Position numbers and translations under genes: made by a program. Below are positions 8,898 to 17,960 of a stretch of 64,000 nt of DNA, piece after piece. Origin of the DNA: Chitinophaga vietnamensis (GTDB lineage: Bacteria > Bacteroidota > Bacteroidia > Chitinophagales > Chitinophagaceae); the NCBI RefSeq assembly GCF_902167635.1, contig NZ_CABHMS010000002.1, forward strand, positions 372,001 to 436,000. Direction: 5' to 3'. The notes under the pieces were generated by a model, which worked only from the letters and a program-made list of their open reading frames with translations, had not been told where the DNA came from and did not search any database. Numbering within the stretch: position 1 is the stretch's first letter; each line of letters begins with the position of its first letter.

Positions 8898-11800
8898 ATG
8901 TCGCGTCCCGGCTTATTCCACGTCAAGCGCCTGCTGGTGCTTATGCTGCTGTTGTTACCTGCCGGCCTGCTGGCCGCAGATCCTTTTGTGAAAGTGATCG
9001 GTATTGAAAATGGTTTGTCTAACAATGCCGTCACCTGTGTATACCAGGATTATAAAGGCTTCATGTGGTTCGGCACTTTCGATGGCCTCAATAAATTTGA
9101 TGGCAGCCGGTTTACGGTATTCCGCAACAGGATCGGCGACAATGCCTCGCTGAAAGGTAACGAGATATATACCATCGCGGGCGATGGAGAACATAATCTC
9201 TGGATTGGCGGGAGGAATGGCATCAGCGTATATCACTCTGGCCGGCATTATTTTTCGTCGGCGCGTTACCAGCCTTATGGCGCGAAGAAAGCGGCAGATA
9301 TCAATTTCCCTGTTACCAATATCCTGGCAGATAGAAAAGGTACGATCTATGCCGGATCGGAGAGAGGCGGCCTGCTCGTATTCGCCCCCGGCAGCGATAC
9401 CGGCTATCAGATACCCCTATACGAAAATGGACATTATACCGCCAGCAGCCAGGTAACAGCGCTCACGCAAGATCAGCACACGGGCGTGATATGGGTGTTC
9501 ATACAGGATAAAGGCCTCTGCACCTATCGGGATGGAAAACTAAGCTGTGTGAGTAACGTGATGCGGCAAGGCAACTGCCTGATAACAGATGCCGCCGGCA
9601 ACCTCTGGATCGGTAACGACAATGGCCTGTATCACTACGATGTAAAAACGGCAGCGATTAGCAGCAATTATACCGATGCCAATCATAAAGTATCCTCGCT
9701 TTGCATCGATGCCAAAGGTAAACTATGGATCGCCTCTGATGGCCGGGGCGTTTATACGCTTGAAAAAGATGCCGCCAGGGCGCAACCCTTTGTGGCGGCC
9801 GATGGCGAGCCACTGGTGAACAGCAGCGCGGTATACGCCATCTATGAAGACCAACAGTCGCGCAAATGGATCGGCACACTGCGTGGGGGCGTGAACGTGA
9901 TAGCGCCACAGCAAAGCCCATTCACCACAGTGCTCTACAAAGAAGAAAAGCCCGGTAACCCCAACCGCAATTTCATCCTCTCTTTCTGCGAAACACCCAA
10001 TGGCGATATCTGGATCGGCACCGATGGCGGCGGCCTGCGCTGCTGGAACCGCAATCGCAATACGTACAAAGTTTACACGCATGACCCGCATAACAGCAGC
10101 TCGCTCGCCAGCAATTTTGTGACAGGCATCGTCAGCGATGCCGCACAACAACTATGGGTATCCACCTGGATGGGCGGCGTAAGCCGCTTCAACAAAGCCA
10201 AGGGCAGCTTTGTGCATTATACCTGCTTTAACACCCATACCAACAAGGAAGAAAAGAAAGTATGGTTCCTGTATGAAGACCGCCACAAGACGCTCTGGGC
10301 CAGCACCAGCAACGACGGCACGCTATACCGCTTCAATAAAAGCGCCGACCGCTTCGAGCTGTTCGACAAAAATATCGTGAACATACAATGCCTCGCGGAA
10401 GACCAGGCCGGCAACCTTTGGGGCGGCAACTATTCATCTCTCATAAAAATCGATACCCTCCATAAAAAACATATCGCCTATCAGATCGGCTACACGGTGC
10501 GCAGCATCCATGAAGACCGGCAAGGGAATTTCTGGATAGGCACCCAGGGCGGCGGCCTGCTGTTGTTCAACAGAACAACGGGAACGTATAAACGCTATGA
10601 TGAAGATAATGGTCTTGGTGGCAACACCGTGCTGCGCATGCTGGAAGACAAGGCCGGTAACCTCTGGCTCAGCTCTTTCGCCGGCCTGCTGCGCTTTGAT
10701 GCCCGCGAAGGAAAGTTCAGGAGCTTCTCCATTTCCGACGGGCTGCAAAGTAATCAGTTCAGCTTCAATGCCGCACTGGCGCTGCGTTCCGGCGAGTTCC
10801 TCTTTGGCGGCATCAAAGGCTTCAATATCTTCTTCCCCGACAGTGTGCGCACACAGGCGCGCCCGGCAGATATTTATCTTACCGGTATACAGGTAGACGG
10901 GCGCCCCCTCGAAACCAATAGCAGTTTTATCACGGAGCGGACATTGGAGAACGTGCACAAGATCACCATTCCATACAACCGTTCCGCTGTAGCGCTCAGT
11001 TTTGTAGCGCCGGAATACAGTGCGCCCGACAAGATCCGTTACGCCTATTACCTGGATGGCTGGGATAAACACTGGAATTACAGCAACAATATCAATACCG
11101 CCAATTACTCCCGCCTTGAAGAGGGCAGCTATGTTTTTCGTATACGCGCTACCGATGCCCTCGGGCGCTGGGGCAGCGAGGTGCAGGCGCTTCGCATCAC
11201 GGTGCTGCCGCCCTGGTACCGGAGTTGGTGGGCCTACCTGCTGTACATCAGTATGGCGATGGGCGCCGTATGGCTATACACCCGCTACACCGCGCGCCAG
11301 CAGCGCCTTCAGTACGAAATAAAACTCACGCGCCTGGCCCGGGAAAAAGACAAGGAGCTGCATGAAAAGAAAATATCTTTTTTCACCAATATCTCCCATG
11401 AGTTCAGGACGCCGCTCACGCTCATCATCAACCCCGTGAAAGAGATGGTGGGCAAGCATACGCAGGTGGAAAAAGAATTGGGCACCATCTACCGCAATGC
11501 CCGCCGCCTGCTAAGTTTGGTGGATCAGCTGCTGCTGTTCCGCAAAGCCGACAGCGGTGCGGACTCGCTCAAAATATCCCGGCAGGATATCCATGCGCTC
11601 TGCCACGAGGTGTTCCAGTGTTTTGTGCAGCAGGCCAAAGCAAAAAATATTCAATATCATTTTATAGCTGCCGCCACGCCGCTGGAATTATATCTTGATC
11701 AGGAGAAGATAGAGATCGCGTTGTTCAATTTATTATCCAACGCATTCAAGTTCACACCGGAAGGCGGGGTGATTGAACTGAAGATACGGGAAGAAGAACA

Positions 11801-12983
11801 GCGGGTGATGATTGAGGTAGATGACAGCGGTTGCGGGATAGCAGGAGAAGACCGGCAGCGCATTTTCGAGAAATTCCGGCAGATCGCCCACAAAGGGCCA
11901 CAGAAGGGCGGTTTCGGGATCGGCCTTTACCTGGTGAAACATTTTGTGGAGCAGCATCACGGCCAGGTAGTATGTACCGATGCGCCCGAAGGCGGTGCGC
12001 GCTTTACCATCACCCTGCTGAAAGGCGATGCCCATTTGCCCGCAGATCATATGGTGGAAACATCATCACTCAGCAGCTCTGGCCTGCTGGAAGAGCTGGT
12101 GGAAAATACCGAACAGCCCACAGCGCCGGAGACGATTGTGGTAAACCACAAAGGTAAAACCGCGGAAGAAGTAGTGACCAACAAAAAATCCATCCTGCTG
12201 ATCGACGATGATCCCGAGATCAGCGCTTACCTGCGGCAGCTGTTCCATGCGCAGTACCTGCTGTACACGGCGGCTGATGGCATCGAAGGTTTCCGGCTGG
12301 CGCAGGAACATGCGCCGGATCTCATCATCACAGATATCAGCATGCAGGGCATGGATGGCCTGGAGCTGTGCCGCAAAATCAAACTATCGGAAAACCTCGG
12401 GCATATCCCTGTGATATTGCTCACCGGCACCACCGATGCGCAGGTAAAGCTGAAAGGCATCGAAGGCGGTGCGGACGATTACATCACCAAGCCTTTCGAC
12501 CGGGAGCTGCTGCTGGCCCGCGTGGAAACGATCCTGAAGAACAGGGGGCTGCTGCAACGCTATTTCCTCGATAACATCACGCTGCGGGAAACGACCGTGA
12601 AAGTGCCCGCCGAGTACCGCGACTTCCTCAAAAAATGTATCGAGGTGATAGAAGCCAACCTGGATGCCGAAGATTTTAATATCAAGAAATTTTCAAGACT
12701 GATGGGCATGAGCCATTCCGGTTTATACCAGAAAGTGAAATCCATCTCAGGGCAATCGCTCAATGCCTTTATCCGGTCTATCCGTTTGCGGCGGGCGGCG
12801 GTGCTGATGCTCACCGATAACCTGAACATCGGTCAGGTAGCTTTCCAGGTGGGCATCAGTGATGTGAAATATTTCCGGGAGCAATTTGTAAAGCTCTTTG
12901 GAATGACCCCATCAGAATATATCAAGCGGTACCGCTTCTCCTTTAACCAGGATTGTAATGTAATTGCACAGCAGGAAAGATAA
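8898..12983 (+). CDS. Hybrid two-component system sensor/regulator (HTCS) of PUL 1
   Basis: A 1361-residue inner-membrane protein that joins sensor, kinase and transcription factor. Order: signal peptide (MSRPGLFHVKRLLVLMLLLLP), periplasmic two-component propeller repeats (about 30-690; recurrent LWIG/MWFGT blades), Y_Y_Y domain (about 690-770, AYYLDGWDKHWNYS), membrane segment (about 777-797), HisKA with His834 (NISHEFRTPLTLI), HATPase (NLLSNAFKFTPEGG; GFGIGLYLVK), receiver with Asp1146 (DLIITDISMQGMDG), and C-terminal AraC HTH (about 1250-1350). It senses a released oligosaccharide and turns on the adjacent locus. The next gene is susC on the same strand after a 175-bp regulatory gap with a terminator and operator-like repeats. 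All phosphotransfer residues are present. Confidence 0.95.
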   Translation: MSRPGLFHVKRLLVLMLLLLPAGLLAADPFVKVIGIENGLSNNAVTCVYQDYKGFMWFGTFDGLNKFDGSRFTVFRNRIGDNASLKGNEIYTIAGDGEHNLWIGGRNGISVYHSGRHYFSSARYQPYGAKKAADINFPVTNILADRKGTIYAGSERGGLLVFAPGSDTGYQIPLYENGHYTASSQVTALTQDQHTGVIWVFIQDKGLCTYRDGKLSCVSNVMRQGNCLITDAAGNLWIGNDNGLYHYDVKTAAISSNYTDANHKVSSLCIDAKGKLWIASDGRGVYTLEKDAARAQPFVAADGEPLVNSSAVYAIYEDQQSRKWIGTLRGGVNVIAPQQSPFTTVLYKEEKPGNPNRNFILSFCETPNGDIWIGTDGGGLRCWNRNRNTYKVYTHDPHNSSSLASNFVTGIVSDAAQQLWVSTWMGGVSRFNKAKGSFVHYTCFNTHTNKEEKKVWFLYEDRHKTLWASTSNDGTLYRFNKSADRFELFDKNIVNIQCLAEDQAGNLWGGNYSSLIKIDTLHKKHIAYQIGYTVRSIHEDRQGNFWIGTQGGGLLLFNRTTGTYKRYDEDNGLGGNTVLRMLEDKAGNLWLSSFAGLLRFDAREGKFRSFSISDGLQSNQFSFNAALALRSGEFLFGGIKGFNIFFPDSVRTQARPADIYLTGIQVDGRPLETNSSFITERTLENVHKITIPYNRSAVALSFVAPEYSAPDKIRYAYYLDGWDKHWNYSNNINTANYSRLEEGSYVFRIRATDALGRWGSEVQALRITVLPPWYRSWWAYLLYISMAMGAVWLYTRYTARQQRLQYEIKLTRLAREKDKELHEKKISFFTNISHEFRTPLTLIINPVKEMVGKHTQVEKELGTIYRNARRLLSLVDQLLLFRKADSGADSLKISRQDIHALCHEVFQCFVQQAKAKNIQYHFIAAATPLELYLDQEKIEIALFNLLSNAFKFTPEGGVIELKIREEEQRVMIEVDDSGCGIAGEDRQRIFEKFRQIAHKGPQKGGFGIGLYLVKHFVEQHHGQVVCTDAPEGGARFTITLLKGDAHLPADHMVETSSLSSSGLLEELVENTEQPTAPETIVVNHKGKTAEEVVTNKKSILLIDDDPEISAYLRQLFHAQYLLYTAADGIEGFRLAQEHAPDLIITDISMQGMDGLELCRKIKLSENLGHIPVILLTGTTDAQVKLKGIEGGADDYITKPFDRELLLARVETILKNRGLLQRYFLDNITLRETTVKVPAEYRDFLKKCIEVIEANLDAEDFNIKKFSRLMGMSHSGLYQKVKSISGQSLNAFIRSIRLRRAAVLMLTDNLNIGQVAFQVGISDVKYFREQFVKLFGMTPSEYIKRYRFSFNQDCNVIAQQER

Positions 12984-12986
12984 ATG

Positions 12987-13006
12987 AGGGCCGCAAGGCC
13001 CTTTTC
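12987..13006 (+). terminator. Rho-independent terminator after HTCS gene
   Basis: AGGGCC-GCAA-GGCCCT stem-loop followed by TTTCTGTT, four bases after the HTCS stop codon. It separates the constitutive-type sensor transcript from the regulated susC operon. Confidence 0.7.
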
Positions 13007-13012
13007 TGTTAG

Positions 13013-13072
13013 TTTGTCCCCCTTTTTTCGTGATTTACCCCCCTCGTGTTGCTGCCTGATCGGCCTATTTTG
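13013..13072 (+). promoter_or_regulatory. Putative HTCS operator pair and promoter of susC (PUL 1)
   Basis: Two direct repeats, TTTGTCCCCC at 13013 and TTTACCCCCC at 13034, lie 21 bp apart (two helical turns). They are followed by CGGCCTATTTTGC at 13061-13073, containing a near -7 box (TATTTTG). The same layout occurs upstream of the second susC, which supports a function as binding site for the AraC output domain of HTCS proteins. Not tested. Confidence 0.5.
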
Positions 13073-13158
13073 CGGCCAATGAATTCCATGGCAGGTGAAA
13101 GACTTATCCCGCCGCTGATGTCAACCAACACAAATTTTCAGACTAAAACCACGTCTTC

Positions 13159-16100
13159 ATGAAAGGACAGTCACGTTCCTTAAATCCACGTCCGCTGCAC
13201 CGTCATTGGTGCATGCTCTTATGTTATTGTATGCTGCTTTGGAGTGTGCCAGCGCTGGCACAGCAGCCCATTACCGGAACGGTAAGATCGGCTGATGGCC
13301 CCGTACCTGGCGTAACCGTTATTGTAAAAGGCACTAAAACGGCCACGCTCACCGGCGGGGATGGCAAGTTCGCTTTGAATGCCGGCGACAACGTTACGCT
13401 GGTATTCTCGCATATGAGCTATGCCACCAGGGAAGTGGCCATCACGCCGCAGCTGCGCACCGGGCTCGATATCCAGCTCGAATCCCGCAATGCCGACCTT
13501 GGCGAAGTGGTGGTAGTAGGTTATAATACCCAAAAGAAAGCCACGCTCACCGGCTCCATCTCCGTAGTGAAAGGCGCCGATATGCTTAAAAGCCCGCAGC
13601 CCAACGTATCTAACTCGCTGGCAGGGCGCTTCTCCGGCATCGTGATCAACAACCGCAGCGGAGAGCCCGGTTATGACGGCTCTTCCTTCACCATCCGCGG
13701 CCTCGCCACTACCGGCAACAATGATGTGCTTATTGTGGTAGATGGCGTGCCAGGACAGGTAGGCGGATTGGAACGCCTCAATCCAAATGATATTGAAAGC
13801 ATCTCTGTATTGAAAGACGCTTCCGCCGCCATCTACGGCAGCAGGGCGGCCAACGGCGTAATACTCGTTACCACCAAGCGTGGTAAATCAGGCAAGCCGC
13901 TGATCTCCGCCAGCTTCAACCAGGGCTTTTCATCGCCCACCCGCCTGCCTAAAATGGCCGATGCGGCAACCTATGCCGCCATCAACAATGAGATCGACTA
14001 CTACAACAATCCCGCTGGCGGCATGTTCCAGCACTATACTGCTGATGAGATCCGCAAGTTCGCCGATGGCTCCGATCCGCTCAATTATCCCAATACCGAT
14101 TGGGCGCGGCAAACACTGAAGAAAACGGCGATGCAGCAGCAGGCGAATGTTTCTGTCTCCGGCGGTTCCGAGAATGTACGCTATTATGTATCTACCGGTA
14201 TGCTGTCGCAGGATGGCCTTTACCGCAATGGCGCTACCAAATACAACCAGTACAGCTTCCGCTCCAATATTGATGCAAACATCACGAAAGATTTTCGTGT
14301 AGGCTTGTACCTTTCCGGCAGGGAAGAAGACCGCCGTTTCCCCACCACGGGCGCCGGTGATATCTTCCGTTCTATCTACCGCGCTTATTCTACCATCCCT
14401 GCGATCTATCCCAACGGCCTGCCATCCATTGGCATCGAAGGCAACAACCCCGTGATGATGGCCACAGATGCGGGCGGCGTGAACCGCAACCCCAAACAGG
14501 TGTTCAACGGCATCCTCAAAGGAAGCTATGATATCCCCGGTGTAAAAGGATTGTCGGTAGATGGATTTATGGCGGTAGATAAATCCTGGAACTTTGGTAA
14601 ATCATTCGCTACGCCGTATGTGGTGTATTCTTATGATAAAGGCAGCAACACCTATAATCAAAGGATTGTAGGCGGCTCCTCCGGCGCAGCTACGCTCAAT
14701 GAAAGCCAGGATAATATGTCGCAGGTAACCACCAACATCAAACTCAATTACCTGCGCAGTTTTGGTAAACACAATGTCAACGCTTTTGCGGGCTACGAAC
14801 AGAGCACCATCAAACGCGAACAGTTTGGCGCTTCCCGCCTGAACTTCCCCACCACGCTCACTCCTGAGCTGTCGCAGGGCGGTACCGCTGCTACGGATAA
14901 AGATAACTCGGGCAGCAGTTATAATTTCACGCGCAAAAGCTACATCGGCAAGGTGGCATACGATTATGCCGAAAAATACCTGGCCGATCTGCAGGTGCGT
15001 ATCGATGGTTCTTCTATCTTCCCGCCGGGCAACCGCTATGGTACCTTCCCCGCAGCATCAGTAGGGTGGCGCATTTCGCAGGAACCCTGGTTCCATGGCA
15101 TCAGCTTCGTGGACAACCTGAAACTGCGCGCTTCTTATGGCGCGCTGGGTAATGATAACGTAGCGCTGTTCCAGTATTTCGATAACTATTCTTTCAATAA
15201 CCAGTTTGTATCTGGTTCCAGCATCACGCCCGGTATTGATCTTACCAAGCTGGCCAATGCCAACATTCACTGGGAAGACGCGCGCAAGGCGGATTTCGGC
15301 ATAGAGGGTACGATCTTCAAAAATATCTCCTTTGAATTTATCTATTTCCGTCAGCAGCGTTCCAATATCCTGGCGGTGCGCAACGCCTCTATTCCCTGGG
15401 TATCCGGCATCGTGAATCCTTATGGCAGCGATCCGCTGGTGCCTTCTGAAAATATTGCCAAGGTAAACAGCAATGGTTTTGAAGCAACAGCAGGGTATGA
15501 TCATCGCCAGGGGAATTTCCACTACGGCGTTTCCGGCAACTTCACCTTTGCAAAAAGTAAAATTGTGTTCATCGACGAAGCGCCCGGCGTGCTCGAAAGT
15601 CAGCGCCAGACGGGCCGTCCGCTCAACACCTATCTCCTGTACAAAGCCATCGGCATCTATCGTTCACAGGATGAGATCAACAAATCTGTTCACCTGCCTG
15701 GCGCACAACCGGGCGACCTGATCTATGAAGATATTAATGGAGATGGAAAGATCACCGCAGATGACCAGATCAGAACGAAGTATGGCAACATCCCCGAGAT
15801 CACTTATGGTATCAATTTGTATGCAGCGTATAAGAATTTTGACCTGTCGATGGTATGGGCCGGACAAACGCATGTAAGTCAATATGTGCTGCCGGAATCC
15901 GGTACTGTCGGTAATTTCTACAGCAGCTGGGCCGACAACCGCTGGAGCCCCAACAATCCGAATGGCAGCTATCCACGTGTGGATACCCGCGCCTCTTCTT
16001 CCGTGAACGGTGGATTGTACCCCAGCACCTTCTGGCTCAATGACGCTTCCTTCTTACGCCTGAAAAATATCGAGTTGGGCTATAACCTGCCGCCATCGCT

Positions 16101-16263
16101 GATCTCCCGCGTGAATATGCAATCATTGCGCGTATACGTGAACGCTTTCAACCTGCTCACTTTCACCCGTGTGAAAGACTATGACCCGGAAGGCAGCAGC
16201 GGCAGCGGGCAGTTCTATCCGCAGCAGCGTATTGTTAATATAGGCGTAAACGTTAGGTTCTGA
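13159..16263 (+). CDS. SusC/RagA-family TonB-linked outer membrane transporter (PUL 1)
   Basis: A 1034-residue TonB-dependent oligosaccharide importer. After a long N-terminal basic stretch and signal (CYCMLLWSVPALAQ) come a carboxypeptidase-D regulatory-like domain (ITGTVRSADGPVPGVTVIVKG), the SusC signature motif (LGEVVVVGYNTQKKATLTGS), the plug (NNDVLIVVDGVPGQ; LKDASAAIYGSRAANGVILV) and a 22-strand type barrel ending in GVNVRF with the terminal Phe typical of outer membrane proteins. No STN domain, so it is not a sigma-signalling type; regulation is instead through the upstream HTCS. It is followed 13 bp later by its SusD partner. Confidence 0.95.
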   Translation: MKGQSRSLNPRPLHRHWCMLLCYCMLLWSVPALAQQPITGTVRSADGPVPGVTVIVKGTKTATLTGGDGKFALNAGDNVTLVFSHMSYATREVAITPQLRTGLDIQLESRNADLGEVVVVGYNTQKKATLTGSISVVKGADMLKSPQPNVSNSLAGRFSGIVINNRSGEPGYDGSSFTIRGLATTGNNDVLIVVDGVPGQVGGLERLNPNDIESISVLKDASAAIYGSRAANGVILVTTKRGKSGKPLISASFNQGFSSPTRLPKMADAATYAAINNEIDYYNNPAGGMFQHYTADEIRKFADGSDPLNYPNTDWARQTLKKTAMQQQANVSVSGGSENVRYYVSTGMLSQDGLYRNGATKYNQYSFRSNIDANITKDFRVGLYLSGREEDRRFPTTGAGDIFRSIYRAYSTIPAIYPNGLPSIGIEGNNPVMMATDAGGVNRNPKQVFNGILKGSYDIPGVKGLSVDGFMAVDKSWNFGKSFATPYVVYSYDKGSNTYNQRIVGGSSGAATLNESQDNMSQVTTNIKLNYLRSFGKHNVNAFAGYEQSTIKREQFGASRLNFPTTLTPELSQGGTAATDKDNSGSSYNFTRKSYIGKVAYDYAEKYLADLQVRIDGSSIFPPGNRYGTFPAASVGWRISQEPWFHGISFVDNLKLRASYGALGNDNVALFQYFDNYSFNNQFVSGSSITPGIDLTKLANANIHWEDARKADFGIEGTIFKNISFEFIYFRQQRSNILAVRNASIPWVSGIVNPYGSDPLVPSENIAKVNSNGFEATAGYDHRQGNFHYGVSGNFTFAKSKIVFIDEAPGVLESQRQTGRPLNTYLLYKAIGIYRSQDEINKSVHLPGAQPGDLIYEDINGDGKITADDQIRTKYGNIPEITYGINLYAAYKNFDLSMVWAGQTHVSQYVLPESGTVGNFYSSWADNRWSPNNPNGSYPRVDTRASSSVNGGLYPSTFWLNDASFLRLKNIELGYNLPPSLISRVNMQSLRVYVNAFNLLTFTRVKDYDPEGSSGSGQFYPQQRIVNIGVNVRF

Positions 16264-16276
16264 TCTTAAATAAATA

Positions 16277-17950
16277 ATGACCATGAGAACATACCATATA
16301 ATATATATCCTTGTTGTGATGATGATCGCGGGCAGCGTCACTTCCTGCAAGCGCGACTTCCTGGATATCAGTCCTACGGATAAGGTATCGCAAGGCTCGC
16401 TGCTATCGGACTCCCTGCTGTTTGAAGCCTTTGTGGTGAACCGTTACCTGGGCGTGAAATTGCAGGACAAAGAAGATATCCCCGGCTTTGGCAGGGGCTT
16501 TACCTGGGCCATGTGGAGCTCTCTCTCCGATGAAGCCATCTATAACAACGACGATAACACCTGGCTCATCGTGCGTGGGCAGCTGGCGCCCGAAAACCTC
16601 GGTATTGCCGGCACCGTATGGGGCAGGAGCTACCGCAGCATCCGCGAGTGCAACTACGCGCTGCAAAATGTCAGCAAAGTACCGATGAGCGAGGCGCACC
16701 GCAAGACGCTCACGGCAGAACTGCGTTTCATCCGCGCCTATCGCTACTTCGACCTGGTGATCAACTACGGCGGCGTAGTGCTGATGGGAGATAAAGTATA
16801 CAATCTCACCGATAATCTCGCAGACGATGCCCTCTTCCAGCGCGCTGCCATCAAGCCTTGCGTGGATTATATCCTCGCCGAGCTGGATGCCGCCGCTGCC
16901 GGTTTGCCCGCTGCCAACAACGACAGCTGGAAACTGGGCCGCGCCACCAGCGGCGCTGCTATGGCCCTCAAAGCCAGGATGGCATTGTATGCCGCCAGCC
17001 CGCTCTATAATGCCGGTACCTGGGCTGCCGCCGCCGCTGCCGCCAAAGCAGTAATAGACCTTAACCGCTACAGCATCTACACCGGCGGCTATGCAAAGCT
17101 CTTCCTCACGCCGGATAATAATGAGATCATTTTTGAAAGACTGTATACCAAAAATGCATCTCACTTCCCGCTGGAAATTGCTTCCGCGCCTAATGGCTAC
17201 GGCGCCTGGGGCGGTAATACGCCCTTGCAGAACCTCGTGGATGACTATGAAATGAACAATGGCAAACCGATCACCGATCCTGCTTCCGGCTACGATCCGC
17301 AGAACCCTTATAACAACAGGGACCCGCGCCTGGCAGCTTCTATCCTGTATAATGGCGCACAATACAGAGGCCGCGCAGTAGAAACATTCCTGCCTGGCGG
17401 TAAAGACAGTAAAGATGGTAATGAAAACTGGAACACCTCCAAAACAGGTTACTACATGCGCAAGTTTCAGAATGATGATTATCCGATCAACAATCCCTGG
17501 GATGTAGCTGGTTTCCAGCCCTGGATCTATATACGCTATGCAGAGATACTGCTTGATTATGCAGAAGCGCAGAACGAAGCCGCCGGCCCGGATGCTTCTG
17601 TATACAATGCGGTGAACCAGGTGCGCCAACGTGCAGGCGTGAACATGCCGCCGCTGCCTGCGGGATTATCACAGGCTGATATGCGTACCCGTATCCGCAA
17701 CGAAAGGAGGGTGGAGCTGGCCTTTGAAGAACACCGCTTCTATGATGTGCGCCGCTGGATGATCGCGATGACGACTGAAAACGTGCCGGCCTACGGCATC
17801 GATGTAGCGAAGAACGGTACTACGTTCACGTATACACGAAAAGTGGCGCTCACCGGCCGCAGCTTCCAGCAGAAGCATTATTGGCTGCCTATTCCCCGCG
17901 CGGAAATACAGGCATCCAATAACAGGCTGACGCAGAACAACGGATACTAA
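16277..17950 (+). CDS. SusD/RagB-family glycan-binding lipoprotein (PUL 1)
   Basis: A 557-residue surface lipoprotein that caps the SusC pore and binds glycan. The signal ends in GSVTSC (Cys24), followed by KRDFLDISPTDKVSQGS, the classic SusD N-terminus. TPR-like helical core (ELRFIRAYRYFDLVINYGGV; RYAEILLDYAEAQNEA) and the C-terminal RagB pattern (RRVELAFEEHRFYDVRRW; QKHYWLPIPRAEIQAS) are all present. ATG 16283 (MRTYHII) is an equally good start and would remove two residues. Same operon as susC and the two hydrolases that follow. Confidence 0.95.
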   Translation: MTMRTYHIIYILVVMMIAGSVTSCKRDFLDISPTDKVSQGSLLSDSLLFEAFVVNRYLGVKLQDKEDIPGFGRGFTWAMWSSLSDEAIYNNDDNTWLIVRGQLAPENLGIAGTVWGRSYRSIRECNYALQNVSKVPMSEAHRKTLTAELRFIRAYRYFDLVINYGGVVLMGDKVYNLTDNLADDALFQRAAIKPCVDYILAELDAAAAGLPAANNDSWKLGRATSGAAMALKARMALYAASPLYNAGTWAAAAAAAKAVIDLNRYSIYTGGYAKLFLTPDNNEIIFERLYTKNASHFPLEIASAPNGYGAWGGNTPLQNLVDDYEMNNGKPITDPASGYDPQNPYNNRDPRLAASILYNGAQYRGRAVETFLPGGKDSKDGNENWNTSKTGYYMRKFQNDDYPINNPWDVAGFQPWIYIRYAEILLDYAEAQNEAAGPDASVYNAVNQVRQRAGVNMPPLPAGLSQADMRTRIRNERRVELAFEEHRFYDVRRWMIAMTTENVPAYGIDVAKNGTTFTYTRKVALTGRSFQQKHYWLPIPRAEIQASNNRLTQNNGY

Positions 17951-17960
17951 AACCCACTTT

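Noticed and set aside
16403-17629. Long minus-strand open frame (408 codons) opposite susD
   Set aside because: It is fully antisense to a clear SusD gene, has low-complexity Val/Ile/Gly-rich sequence and no recognisable domain; such frames arise from codon bias.
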